From positions 13,425-77,424 of the forward strand of contig NZ_LSLK01000137.1 of NCBI RefSeq assembly GCF_002257705.1: 64,000 bases of DNA, read 5' to 3'. Of this stretch, positions 52,139 through 61,189 are shown in pieces; within the stretch, counting starts at the first letter, position 1; the number at the start of each line of letters is the position of its first letter. Below the pieces are notes generated by a model, which made no database searches, was not told the origin of the DNA, and saw only the letters and a program-made list of their open reading frames with translations. The DNA is from Sporomusa silvacetica DSM 10669 (GTDB taxonomy: Bacteria > Bacillota > Negativicutes > Sporomusales > Sporomusaceae). The translations under genes were made by a program, and so were the position numbers.

Positions 52139-54772
52139 TTATTCTTTGTCTAGTATGGCTTTAATTTGCTTTGACGCTTCGTCAAAAGCATAAGCTTTTA
52201 TCGTACTATGAATTTGCCAATACGCATCACTGCAAATACCTTTTTGAAGAATATCCTGCGACTGTTCAAGTAAAATAACTGCCTCAGCATCACCAGCTTC
52301 AAGCAATTCCACGATCTTTTCCAGCACATCACGTGCATCAGTGATTTGATTAACAAGCGGTGTGTTCACTGCTTCATCAGCAATACCGGCCTCATATTCC
52401 AGCGCACACAGGCAGGTTTCATCTAAAGCAATTGCTAAATTTGCTGTACCCGCCAGTACCGCGCGGCCGTCCTTTTGCTCTATTGTCTGCTCTAATTGGC
52501 GGCAAACCTGAGCTAACCTGTTGGCACCAATGTTAGCTGCCGTGCCTTTAAGCGTATGCAGCAACATTTTTGCGCGATCAGACTCACCTTTAGATAATCG
52601 CTCTTCTATGTTTCTTGCATCCTCACCGTGGCTTATAAAACGCCGTAGCAGCTCTTTATATACTGACTTTTTACCGCCTAAACGTGTAACGGCACTTTTA
52701 ACGTCCAAACACGTATCGTTGTTAGTCACATCGGCAGCTGTTTCTTCTGCTGACCCTAACTCTTGCGGCAAACAAAGATACTTTTTAAGAACGCCGACTA
52801 ATTTTGCTGCTTCCAATGGCTTGGTCAGATAGCCGCTAAACCCAGCTTGTTTAGCTTTTTCCTCTACCCCTTGGACAGCATCAGCCGACAAAGCCACCAA
52901 CGGCGGACATCCCTCTTTTTTTGCAGCTATTATCTGTCTGGCCGTTTCATAGCCATCCATTTCCGGCATCCGTATATCTAACAAAATGGCATCATACTGA
53001 ATTTTCCTTATCTGTTCTAACGCCATTCGCCCGCTTTGGGCGGTATCAACTGTCAAACCAAAGGTTTCCAGGATTTCCTTAGTCATCTGCAGGTTAATCA
53101 GATTATCCTCGACTAACAAAACCTGCTTTTTTATCATATATCTCTTATTTATTTCATCATCTGTTAGGTGATAGGAAATTTCATCAACAGTTTCAAGTGG
53201 TACAGTAAAACCAAAGCAAGATCCTTTGTCTACAACACTCTGAATACTAATGCTCCCTGACATAAGCTCTATTATTTTCCGGGAAATAGCCAACCCTAAC
53301 CCGGTACCGCCATATTTTCTTGACGTTGAGGCATCACCTTGTGTAAACGCATTAAATAGCCGTTGCTGCTGCTCTTGACTAATTCCAATTCCTGTATCTG
53401 TTACTTTGACACCAAGTATAATTTGACTGCCCTTACTTTCAATAACTTCTACCAAAACAGCAATACTGCCATGATGAGTAAATTTGACACTATTAGAAAG
53501 CAAATTCAAAATAACTTGCTTCAGCTTTACTATGTCGCCTTTTACATATCTTGGTACATCAGGCTGAATGTCCCGATTAAAAAGCAGGCCCTTTTGCCTC
53601 GCCTCCACCTCTACCATACTGCACAGCTCATAAACGGTATCATATAAATCAAATTCTACTGATTCTACTGTCATTCGCTGCGCTTCAATCTTCGAAAAAT
53701 CAAGAATTTCAGTGATAATAGTCAACAATCCCTTGGCAGCCTTACTCATCCTGTCGATATATTCCTGCTGCTTCGTTGTAAGCGTTGTGCTGCCAAGTAA
53801 GTAATTATAGCCAATAACAGTATTCATTGGCGTACGTATTTCATGACTCATATGAGCAAGGAATTCGCTTTTAGCCCTGTTGGCCTGCTCTGCTTCTTCT
53901 TTGGCCGACTTCATAGAATTAAACAAATTATTGAAGGTGTCCGCAAGGAGCCGTAATTCCTGTGAGCCTTCAGGCACAAGCCTAAAATGTTCGTTATCAA
54001 GAGAAAAAGCTTTTAATACTTCATTATAGTTTTGAATTGGACGATTGACTTGGGTAAAAAAAAGTCTCATCAGTGTAGCAACAGCCCCGATAATAATTGC
54101 TGCTAGTATAGCCTGTACTAGTGCAGCCTTATTTGTTCTGTCACGGGCAGCTGATAAGTCTGCTTCTAACCGGGCATTCATGATATTTTGAAACTGAGCG
54201 ATAGGACTCATTATACTGCGCTTGTCTAAGTCATATTTACTGTCAAACATGATACTCCGTGCTCTGGCTAGTTTTTCTTCCGGACTTGACCTTTTTGCCT
54301 GCTCATCTAGTTGAAAGACTGCAACCTCCGGGGGCATCTCACTTTCAAGTACCCCTTGCGCTTCAAGTATCAGCCGCATGGACTCCTTCTCTGTTTCTAC
54401 TAGCGCATCCGAATTTCTTTTAGCTTCTGCCAGTAATTCCATTTCGGCGCTAGGTGCATTCAGTTCGCCTAACCGCGCTATAACATAATCCCTGGTTTTT
54501 GTCAGATTAATTTCTTCCCAGTATTTATACATATGGATAGCTTCTGTTGTGACAGCGTACTTTCGTGCTTCATCTGTCAAATAGTCGGAAGCAGTTGCTA
54601 GATTAATGCCTAACTGCTTAAATTCAGTTCGCCTTTTCTCTGCCGTCTGCTCGTCTTGAATACTAATGTTCATATACATAACACTCCCCCCAAGCAGCAG
54701 CGCAATGACAAGAAAAAGCACAAGCATTAAGGCACTAATTGTTGACTGTTTTACAATAAATTTGGCCGACAT
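52139..54772 (-). CDS. Hybrid sensor histidine kinase with receiver and HPt
   Basis: About 877 aa from ATG 54772 (AGGAGG at spacing 7). Membrane segment about 13-37, periplasmic helical region with predicted coiled coil about 38-205, second membrane segment about 210-230, HAMP, HisKA with FLAHMSHEIRTPMNTVIGY (phospho-His), HATPase with LSNSVKFTHHG and GTGLGLAIS, receiver with ILLDIRMPEMDGYETA, then an HPt domain with MLLHTLKGTAANIGANRLA. A full phosphorelay that can pass phosphate to the adjacent AraC-type regulator. The signal may be urea or an amide; inferred from location. Confidence 0.93.
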   Translation of the reverse strand: MSAKFIVKQSTISALMLVLFLVIALLLGGSVMYMNISIQDEQTAEKRRTEFKQLGINLATASDYLTDEARKYAVTTEAIHMYKYWEEINLTKTRDYVIARLGELNAPSAEMELLAEAKRNSDALVETEKESMRLILEAQGVLESEMPPEVAVFQLDEQAKRSSPEEKLARARSIMFDSKYDLDKRSIMSPIAQFQNIMNARLEADLSAARDRTNKAALVQAILAAIIIGAVATLMRLFFTQVNRPIQNYNEVLKAFSLDNEHFRLVPEGSQELRLLADTFNNLFNSMKSAKEEAEQANRAKSEFLAHMSHEIRTPMNTVIGYNYLLGSTTLTTKQQEYIDRMSKAAKGLLTIITEILDFSKIEAQRMTVESVEFDLYDTVYELCSMVEVEARQKGLLFNRDIQPDVPRYVKGDIVKLKQVILNLLSNSVKFTHHGSIAVLVEVIESKGSQIILGVKVTDTGIGISQEQQQRLFNAFTQGDASTSRKYGGTGLGLAISRKIIELMSGSISIQSVVDKGSCFGFTVPLETVDEISYHLTDDEINKRYMIKKQVLLVEDNLINLQMTKEILETFGLTVDTAQSGRMALEQIRKIQYDAILLDIRMPEMDGYETARQIIAAKKEGCPPLVALSADAVQGVEEKAKQAGFSGYLTKPLEAAKLVGVLKKYLCLPQELGSAEETAADVTNNDTCLDVKSAVTRLGGKKSVYKELLRRFISHGEDARNIEERLSKGESDRAKMLLHTLKGTAANIGANRLAQVCRQLEQTIEQKDGRAVLAGTANLAIALDETCLCALEYEAGIADEAVNTPLVNQITDARDVLEKIVELLEAGDAEAVILLEQSQDILQKGICSDAYWQIHSTIKAYAFDEASKQIKAILDKE

Positions 54773-54805
54773 GAATACACCTCCTGGCACTGAAAATAGC
54801 AAAAA

Positions 54806-54847
54806 GGCATAGCCGGCAAGTTTGATTGCTCAAACGGCCACTATGCC
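54806..54847 (-). promoter_or_regulatory. Terminator-like hairpin in the kinase leader
   Basis: Minus strand GGCATAGTGGCCG pairs with CGGCTATGCC, loop containing a GTTTGA/TCAAAC stem, followed by TTTTTG. It lies about 30 bases before the kinase start, inside the leader made from the promoter at 54868-54896. Same GCC-TTTTTG ending as the urt leader hairpin. Confidence 0.6.
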
Positions 54848-54867
54848 ATAAGAAACTTTTTTCTTCT

Positions 54868-54896
54868 ATTGTAATGCAAATAAATACAATTGACAA
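54868..54896 (-). promoter_or_regulatory. Promoter of the kinase/regulator genes
   Basis: Minus strand TTGTCA, 17-base spacer, TACAAT. Predicted start near 54861, leader about 88 bases. Confidence 0.6.
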
Positions 54897-54992
54897 ATAC
54901 TTTTTTGGTTTTATATAAACGGAAACTACTTGTATTCAGTTTACCACTACTTTAAAATTAGATATCGACATTTGACTTTATGGAGATGATCT

Positions 54993-56102
54993 ATGGTGAA
55001 TTATAATAAGCCTGTTAATCAACCAACGATACTAATTGTTGATGATACACCTGAGCATATAGAAACTGCGGTAGCCGTACTTCGCAATAATAATTTTCAC
55101 GTTCGCGTTGCTACTAAAGGTAATATAGCTTTAAAATTACTGGAACAACATATGGCCGATTTGATTCTCCTTGATATTTATATGCCTGAAATAAATGGTT
55201 TTGAGATTTGTCAGATGATCAAAAGCGACCCCGCGTTCCGTTCGATTCCGATAATCTTTTTGACCTCGCTCAATGATGAAGCAAGTATCAGCAAAGGATT
55301 TCAGCTTGGTGCACAGGACTATGTGACCAAGCCCTTCAATACTTCTGAATTGCTTGCCAGAGTCAACACCCATATCAAATTAAAAAAGCAGGCCGAGTCC
55401 CTGCAGCATGCTAATAGCGAACTAGATAGTTTCTGCTACTCGGTTGCCCATGATCTAAAATCACCTTTACTATCTTTAAATAAACTTACCGAATATCTTG
55501 CTGCCGATTACGCAGCTAAAATTGATTCCGATGGACAGGAACTAATCAGCAACATCCAGGAAAAATCTCAGGAAGTCATCCAAATCATAGATCACCTGCT
55601 TGATTTATCACGTATGTGTGAAAGGAAGATGAATCTGACTACTATTGACTTAAGTCAGTTATTTTCCAAGACCTATACTGAACTAGTTGCACTGGAACCG
55701 GTGCGAGATATAGAATTTACACTTGCGCCTCTCCCCACCATTCAAGGCGATGCTCTAATGTTCAAGCTTCTTGTACAAAATATCCTTTCCAACGCCTTAA
55801 AATATACGCGCCATAAAGCAACAGCGTCTATCAAGGTTACAGCTACACAAACTGATACTGAATTTGTTATTGCAATTCAAGATAACGGCGCAGGTTTTGA
55901 CATGAAATATTCATCCAGATTGTTTAACATATTCCAAAGACTTCACTCCAATAATGAATTTGAAGGTTCTGGAGTTGGGTTAGCTATATGCCAAAAAATA
56001 CTCAAAAGACACCATGGCACGGCATGGATAACAGGAAAAGTCCATGAAGGCGCCAGCTTTTATTTTAGCTTAAGAAAAAATCTGTCTACAATTGTTAAAT
56101 AG
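54993..56102 (+). CDS. Receiver-histidine kinase fusion (cytoplasmic)
   Basis: 369 aa, GGAGATG upstream. N-terminal receiver: TILIVDDTPEHIETAVAVL, Asp in LILLDIYMPEINGFEI, Lys in QDYVTKPFNTSELL. Then a short coiled coil (about 130-145), HisKA with SVAHDLKSPLLSLNKL, and HATPase with NILSNALKYTRHK, DNGAGFDMKYS and GSGVGLAICQKIL. No membrane segment. Divergent from the hybrid kinase; probably takes phosphate from another kinase or integrates signals. Partner not identified. No clear terminator follows. Confidence 0.9.
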   Translation: MVNYNKPVNQPTILIVDDTPEHIETAVAVLRNNNFHVRVATKGNIALKLLEQHMADLILLDIYMPEINGFEICQMIKSDPAFRSIPIIFLTSLNDEASISKGFQLGAQDYVTKPFNTSELLARVNTHIKLKKQAESLQHANSELDSFCYSVAHDLKSPLLSLNKLTEYLAADYAAKIDSDGQELISNIQEKSQEVIQIIDHLLDLSRMCERKMNLTTIDLSQLFSKTYTELVALEPVRDIEFTLAPLPTIQGDALMFKLLVQNILSNALKYTRHKATASIKVTATQTDTEFVIAIQDNGAGFDMKYSSRLFNIFQRLHSNNEFEGSGVGLAICQKILKRHHGTAWITGKVHEGASFYFSLRKNLSTIVK

Positions 56103-56125
56103 TACAGCACCTTTAACACTCTTCT

Positions 56126-56212
56126 TGTATGATTGATAGGCAAAAGAGGTTACCCCTTAGCCCGAATGATCTTTGAAAATTCATCTTCGTGTCAGAAATG
56201 ATTCTTAGCATT
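56126..56212. repeat. Dispersed repeat R1
   Basis: About 85 bases starting CTTGTATGATTGATAGGC and including AAAAGAGGTTACCCC and CTTTGAAAATT. Similar along its length (roughly 85 percent by eye, with small gaps) to R2 at 59413-59503. Here it lies between two converging genes; nothing else is evident in the rest of the 242-base gap. Confidence 0.6.
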
Positions 56213-56344
56213 AGCGTGTTACTCCACCGGAATGATTCGATGTTTGTCTGGTTGGGTCGCCTTCAGTAGGCGCACCCCGTATCACACGCAAAGCTGTTTG
56301 GCATTGGTGTGTGTTGTGGATACTCTGAGCCATTTCTGTTAGAT

Positions 56345-57079
56345 TTATTGCATCGATATTGGTATTTTTGCACCAGAACCCGCATCTATACTGTTTCCTT
56401 GAACTGGGGGTGCAACGTAACCCACTTGCAGATAATAACCTACGCCGCGCACAGTCTTGATGTTCAAGATGTTTATTTTTTTGCGCAAGAGATGAATATA
56501 TATGTCAATACTCGCAAAACCGCTGTCTGAATTATAGCCCCAAACTTTCCCCATAATGCATTCTCTTGTTACGACTTGGCCGCAATTGATCATTAGCAAT
56601 TCTAAAAGCAAAAATTCTTTTCTAGTCAGGTCAATTTTTTCTTTTCCTTTAATCACTTGTTTATGAATAGGATCTAAGATTAGTCCGGCAGCTTTAATTA
56701 AATGGTCGAATTGCCCTATGTTTTTTCCCCGGATAAGAACTCGCAATCTTGCTAACAGTTCCTTTACCGCGAATGGTTTTACCAAATAATCATCGGCACC
56801 AGCATTCAAACCTTCTGCTCTCTCATTGGGGTCATCCTTCGCCGATAGAATTAGGACCGGAGTATTAATCCCCTGCTCGCGGAGCTCCTTTAGTACAGAA
56901 AGACCATCCAGTTGGGGCAGCATGCGATCAAGTATAATAATGTCGTAAATTTCCATGACCGCCACTTCGGCTCCTGTTTTACCATCAGTAGCGGTATCTA
57001 CTATATAACCTGTATTTTTCAATAGGTGTGACAAAGCATCAAGAAGTTTAAGGTTGTCTTCAATTAATAATATTTTCAT
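56345..57079 (-). CDS. OmpR-family response regulator
   Basis: 244 aa. Receiver: ILLIEDNLKLLDALSHLLKN, Asp in IIILDRMLPQLDGLSVL, Lys in DDYLVKPFAVKELLAR. Winged helix: IDLTRKEFLLLELLMINCG, VWGYNSDSGFASIDIYIHLL, VRGVGYYLQ. A 22-residue C-terminal extension (VAPPVQGNSIDAGSGAKI...) is unusual. No sensor kinase is adjacent, so it is an orphan in this window. Next to an envelope-protein cluster it may regulate. Confidence 0.9.
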   Translation of the reverse strand: MKILLIEDNLKLLDALSHLLKNTGYIVDTATDGKTGAEVAVMEIYDIIILDRMLPQLDGLSVLKELREQGINTPVLILSAKDDPNERAEGLNAGADDYLVKPFAVKELLARLRVLIRGKNIGQFDHLIKAAGLILDPIHKQVIKGKEKIDLTRKEFLLLELLMINCGQVVTRECIMGKVWGYNSDSGFASIDIYIHLLRKKINILNIKTVRGVGYYLQVGYVAPPVQGNSIDAGSGAKIPISMQ

Positions 57080-57347
57080 TGGAAAACCTTCCCAGATACA
57101 TCCATGTTAATTTTTTTACATCCGTGTTAATTTTATGCATCGCTGTTTCTAATACAATATCCATCATTGTCAAACCACAGAATCGAAAAGTCAAAATCCT
57201 TTACCTTTTCGTGCTTTTGATAGTTGCATTATCTAGAATAGATAATGCTTAAAAACCCCTCTCACGAATGACTGGAGCAGTCCATATCACTTGCTTATTA
57301 AGCAGAATCAGAATAAACGATATAATCCAAATTTGCATTTTTTTTAC

Positions 57348-57392
57348 AGAATCACCTAAATCTCAGCTATCTAGAGAGACTTAGGTGACTCT
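57348..57392. repeat. Hairpin in a 565-base non-coding stretch
   Basis: Stem AGAATCACCTAA / TTAGGTGACTCT (12 bp, one mismatch) with a 21-base loop and no T-run. The surrounding region 57080-57644 is AT-rich and otherwise shows no convincing gene or RNA. Confidence 0.35.
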
Positions 57393-57644
57393 GTTCATAA
57401 TACTGTGTTTATAAAAATATCTGTAGAAACGATTTCTTTAATGAATTATTAATATTATGCTTCGATAATTTTTAAAAATAGGGCTCTATACGTGTAGATT
57501 TGTTATAAATTATTCTTTAAGTAGTTTGTGCCTAATTCCCATAGTAATTAGGATTGGAAAATGTCTATAACTTCATCAAGCCCATTTAGACCATTCACTC
57601 CGCTTTTAACAATGAATATAGTTTACACATCGTAATGAAAATTA

Positions 57645-58195
57645 TTATTCTGTTAATACAGAATTCACTGGCTCTATTTTTTGTAAATACATAGATTGTA
57701 CCAATGTTATAGTTTTGTAGGGTATAGTATACTCTTTAACCCGATCACCATCGGGTGTATTATAAAAAAGCCTTACTAAAATAGCTTTTTTCGTTTCCAT
57801 TAAAGATTCGATTACAGTATCAGGAAAAACCCAACTAAATTGAGGAACACCAGCGCTGGTAATGGTACAGTAGGAGGTTGATGATAATTGCCATATTTTG
57901 TCATCAATAATAAGATTTATTGTAGGTCGAATTAATATGATATCATCTTGATCCGTATAATATTGTAAAGTAATTTTTTTTACGGCTAATGTACTATCTT
58001 TTTCATAAATTGAATTGAATATTGTAGTAAGCTTATAGTGATTGCTGAAATTAAAAATGCTAGATGATTTGGTGTAGGTAATTGAATATGTTCTTTTGCC
58101 TGTGTAGTCTTCGTAACTTTTAATTTTAGCCGCAACTGTTACTGAAGTTGAAAAAAATAAAAATAGGATTAAAATTAATAAAATTTTTTTTTCAT
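57645..58195 (-). pseudogene. Secreted-protein gene with -1 frameshift in an A9 tract
   Basis: ATG 58195 follows AAGGATGG and nine A residues. In the start frame translation stops after six codons (MKKKFY). One base over, the frame is open for about 180 codons to TAA 57645: ILLILILFLFFSTSVTVAA (a signal peptide with cleavage after VAA), then KIKSYEDYTGKRTYSITYT, YYTDQDDIILIRPTINLIID, PQFSWVFPDTVIESLMETKK, ending NSVLTE. One more A would restore a normal 183-residue exported protein. Could be phase variation, transcriptional slippage, decay or a sequencing error. Family not recognised. Confidence 0.7.
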
Positions 58196-58236
58196 AGAAC
58201 CAACCATCCTTATAATTATTCGGACAAAATTTCGTT

Positions 58237-58731
58237 TTAAATACGGCAGCCTAGTCCGATGCCAATACCTTGGTCAGTGCCGTGATGTTTTACTAAACGG
58301 TAATTTAAATTCATGAATACAGATTCATTTATATCACTGGTAATGCCCACTTGTAATTCCTGAAGTGACTTTCCAGCAAGCACAAGTGCATAACCGTCAA
58401 GTCCATCTGAAATTGGAGCTTTTATAGCAGCGCCTAAATATGTTGTCGACCCAGAGTCAAAATTTCTATTGCCAATAATCAATTTTGGACTATTTCCTGT
58501 ATCATTTGAAAAATCCAATTGCCCATAACAATCAACATCACTATCAATATATTGAATTCCTAAAGTAACATTATTGGTAATCTTCTGTTCAAGATAATAA
58601 GTATCCGTGACACTGCCACCCACAATACCTATTACTATTTGCTGTTGATCTAAGGTGGTGATTGGAGCTGCAAAGCTGTTGCCGACAGTAATAAAGAATA
58701 ATGCACTCAGTAAAACCATTATTTTTCTCAT
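58237..58731 (-). CDS. Small outer-membrane barrel protein, paralogue
   Basis: 164 aa, GGAGGAG upstream. Signal peptide MRKIMVLLSALFFITVGN, cleavage after SFA. Barrel-like strands, with IGNRNFD and TTYLGAAIK shared with the 164-aa protein at 33373; C-terminus GIGIGLGCRI lacks the terminal Phe. Transcribed just upstream of the frameshifted gene (42 bases). Confidence 0.65.
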   Translation of the reverse strand: MRKIMVLLSALFFITVGNSFAAPITTLDQQQIVIGIVGGSVTDTYYLEQKITNNVTLGIQYIDSDVDCYGQLDFSNDTGNSPKLIIGNRNFDSGSTTYLGAAIKAPISDGLDGYALVLAGKSLQELQVGITSDINESVFMNLNYRLVKHHGTDQGIGIGLGCRI

Positions 58732-58851
58732 ATAAACTCCTCCGTTGTAATATTTTTTTTAAAAAACTATGAATATATACATTATTTTTTATATGTATTA
58801 ACATCATTTCGTTAATCTTCTTCCCTTAAATAAAAGGGGTGTTCATAAATA

Positions 58852-59400
58852 TCACCACTCATCATGAATGGTTGCCTTTTTTGCTTTTTCCCAGCGGCTT
58901 TTTAATTTTTCAATTGAATTTGACTTCATATAAAAGTGAACTACATCATCATCCCCTGCCATTGTAATTACTATTTCAGCTTTGGAATTAATCCAGACAA
59001 TTCGCTTGCAGTATTGATTTTCTTCAATGTAATTTGGTCGTCCAAATTTTTTTCGAGTTGAATCAGCTAATTGAGCAAATTTATCACTTCCTTGAGTATT
59101 AGCGGTTATGGCTCTAAATTTTTCACGCCAGAAAATGTATGTAATATCGACGAAATCTACTCCGCCAATTTTATTATCATTATTTAATCGTTTATATGCG
59201 GATTCATCTTTTCCTAATATCTTAGATCCTAGAGATGTTGATACATCCCTCATCATTTCCTTTTCCTGAAAATCGTTGAGGGTTTGTCCCCAGATTAAAC
59301 CTTTGAATCCATGTGGTAATGACGTTTTAGCATCTGCAGTTGTAATTAAAGATAGCGTCAGTATGAGACAAAGAAGTAAGGAATGGCGAATACGTCTCAC
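58852..59400 (-). CDS. Secreted protein of unknown function
   Basis: 182 aa, GTG start with GGAGG at spacing 9. Signal peptide (LLLCLILTLSLITTADA). Mature part begins HGFKGLIWGQTLNDF, a motif seen in small exported proteins with a GxxWGxxxxDF segment, then FVDITYIFWREKFRAITAN, KFGRPNYIEENQYCKRIVW, and VITMAGDDDVVHFYMKS. Likely a periplasmic protein. Family not named with confidence. Repeat R2 covers its upstream region. Confidence 0.65.
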   Translation of the reverse strand: MRRIRHSLLLCLILTLSLITTADAKTSLPHGFKGLIWGQTLNDFQEKEMMRDVSTSLGSKILGKDESAYKRLNNDNKIGGVDFVDITYIFWREKFRAITANTQGSDKFAQLADSTRKKFGRPNYIEENQYCKRIVWINSKAEIVITMAGDDDVVHFYMKSNSIEKLKSRWEKAKKATIHDEW

Positions 59401-59412
59401 TAAATTATTCCT

Positions 59413-59503
59413 CCTTGTATGATTAAAATAGGCAAAAGAGGTTACCCTTTAGCTCAAATGTCTTTGAAAATTTATCTTCATCGTTCAGAAATGGTTTTTA
59501 GCA
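59413..59503. repeat. Dispersed repeat R2
   Basis: Begins CTTGTATGATTAAAATAGGC and includes AAAAGAGGTTACCCT and CTTTGAAAATTTATCTTC; matches R1 at 56126-56212. Its left end abuts the GGAGG of the downstream minus-strand gene. Confidence 0.6.
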
Positions 59504-59568
59504 GGAATTTGTATCCATTATTATACTTTTAAAGATCATTCTTCTACTTCTTGTGGAAAAAGAAATTA

Positions 59569-60156
59569 TTAAAACCAATAGACTATTCCACCATAAGGAA
59601 CTTTTACAGTGATATCCTCTGTGGCTAAATCTTTATATCTCATATTGCTGTAGTCTAGTCTAAGTTCAGTATTCGGGGTGAGGTTGTATCCAATACCGAC
59701 TGCATAGCCCTCAACACTATTACCGGTAGTCATTGCAGCATAGGCGTGAGTGTTTGGCGCAATAGAAACACGACCTTGAATTCCTGCAATGATGCTGGTA
59801 TGTGAAGAATAGCCCACAAGTTCATTCTGGGAAGATCCTAGCAAGAATGAGATCCCGTTCCGTTCGTTTTTAAGTAAATTTATTTGTTTTGATTTAATGC
59901 GTTTATTTCCATCTATTGTTATTTTTGTTTCCAAATCATTATAAATATATTGTCCGGTAAAGCCTGATCCCAGATCTGCGGTAATACTATAACTAGCATT
60001 TAGTTGATCCGCTGTTCCTTCATTATCCATAACACCAAGATTCACGTTAAATGAGAAATTTTCTGGAGAATAATCATCAATTATTAGACTAGCTAGGCAA
60101 ATAGCAGAAGGAAACATAAAGATCATAAAAAATAACATAAAGATCTTTCTGAGCAT
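59569..60156 (-). CDS. Outer-membrane porin-like barrel protein
   Basis: 195 aa from ATG 60156 (AAAGG upstream). Signal peptide (FMLFFMIFMFPSAICLA). About eight strands: FSFNVNLGVMDNEG, LNASYSITADLGSGFTGQYI, GISFLLGSSQNELVGYSSH, GYAVGIGYNLTPNTELRLDY, and a terminal YWF, the classical C-terminal aromatic signal for outer-membrane insertion. Confidence 0.7.
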   Translation of the reverse strand: MLRKIFMLFFMIFMFPSAICLASLIIDDYSPENFSFNVNLGVMDNEGTADQLNASYSITADLGSGFTGQYIYNDLETKITIDGNKRIKSKQINLLKNERNGISFLLGSSQNELVGYSSHTSIIAGIQGRVSIAPNTHAYAAMTTGNSVEGYAVGIGYNLTPNTELRLDYSNMRYKDLATEDITVKVPYGGIVYWF

Positions 60157-60247
60157 AGATCTCACCTTTCCGCAATTTATTATCTTTGGTATTTTATTCT
60201 AACGGCAGTTGAATTCCGAAATTTTAGACTGCAAAAAGCATCCTTTA

Positions 60248-61075
60248 TCAATTTACTTGTTTTAAACTTGTCTTTGATTTATGTGCTACTCTACAAATCT
60301 CTCTTCTATTACCGCGCAAAAAATTCATAAAATATTCTAATTCTTCACATAAAATAAGTTGTTCTTCCATCACTTCTAAAGCACGAGAATAGCCCAGTCC
60401 TGATAGATATAAAATTTTGTAAGCATTTTTTAAAGTTCGCCGTTTATTTTCATTTATACCCACACGTTTCATACCGATACTATTAATACCAAAAGCTTTT
60501 GCAGGGTTACCATTAACCATAGTAAAAGGAGGTACATCTTGAATCACTTTAGAAGCGCCACCCACCATAGCGTTTTTCCCAATCTTTGTAAATTGGTGAA
60601 TTATTGTTAACCCACCGATAACTGCTCGATCCTCAACTTCCACATGAGCTGCAAGATTTACAGCATTCGACATAACTACATAATTTCCAACAATACAGTT
60701 AGGATCGATATGACTATATGCTGATAGTAGACAATGTGAACCAATCTGTGTTTTTGAGTCCGTACCAATTGAACCATTAATAGTAACAAATTCACGAATT
60801 TGTGTGTTGTTGCCTATAATAACAGAGCCTTTCTCCCCATGCTTATTTTTGTGCGGCTCAGAAGCAATCGAGACATGTGGGTGAATAATACAATTATTTC
60901 CTATTGTTGTCCAACCATTTATAGTTGCATATGCCCCAATTTTAGTACCCTCCCCGATAATAACGTTCTTGCCGATGACAGCACCGTGTCCAATTTCAAC
61001 ATTTTTACCGCAAGTTGCGCCAGTTAATAGTATCTCTGTTTCACGTTCTTTAGGAAAAGGGAATGTCTCTTCCAT
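60248..61075 (-). CDS. lpxA: LpxA-family UDP-GlcNAc O-acyltransferase
   Basis: 275 aa from ATG 61075 with GAGGTG at spacing 9. Left-handed beta-helix hexapeptide repeats over residues 25-190. LpxA catalytic His in LLSAYSHIDPNC, then NAVNLAAHVEVEDRAVIGGL, IIHQFTKIGKNAMVGG, VIQDVPPFTMVNGNPAKAFG and the helical C-terminus with GMKRVGI. Catalyses the first step of lipid A synthesis. Not in a recognisable lpx operon here, so it could be a second copy or used for another acylated sugar. Confidence 0.85.
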   Translation of the reverse strand: MEETFPFPKERETEILLTGATCGKNVEIGHGAVIGKNVIIGEGTKIGAYATINGWTTIGNNCIIHPHVSIASEPHKNKHGEKGSVIIGNNTQIREFVTINGSIGTDSKTQIGSHCLLSAYSHIDPNCIVGNYVVMSNAVNLAAHVEVEDRAVIGGLTIIHQFTKIGKNAMVGGASKVIQDVPPFTMVNGNPAKAFGINSIGMKRVGINENKRRTLKNAYKILYLSGLGYSRALEVMEEQLILCEELEYFMNFLRGNRREICRVAHKSKTSLKQVN

Positions 61076-61189
61076 ATAAAAATACACCTCATTTTATGAT
61101 TTTAAAAAGCTAATTTTGTGCTGATTTTTTTATCAGTCAGGCATTTTTCATGGTGCTGTAGTAAGATCAGTTAATCCACTAAAATATAA

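Noticed and set aside
56103..56344. Known riboswitch in the R1 region
   Set aside because: GGTTACCCC suggested c-di-GMP or preQ1 classes, but the other required conserved segments are absent.
56309..56530. 73-codon plus-strand frame at the end of the OmpR-type gene
   Set aside because: Antisense to a convincing response regulator; no start signal or protein-like features.
57080..57640. Hidden gene in the gap after the OmpR-type regulator
   Set aside because: No frame longer than a few dozen codons with a start and ribosome binding site on either strand; only one hairpin is visible.
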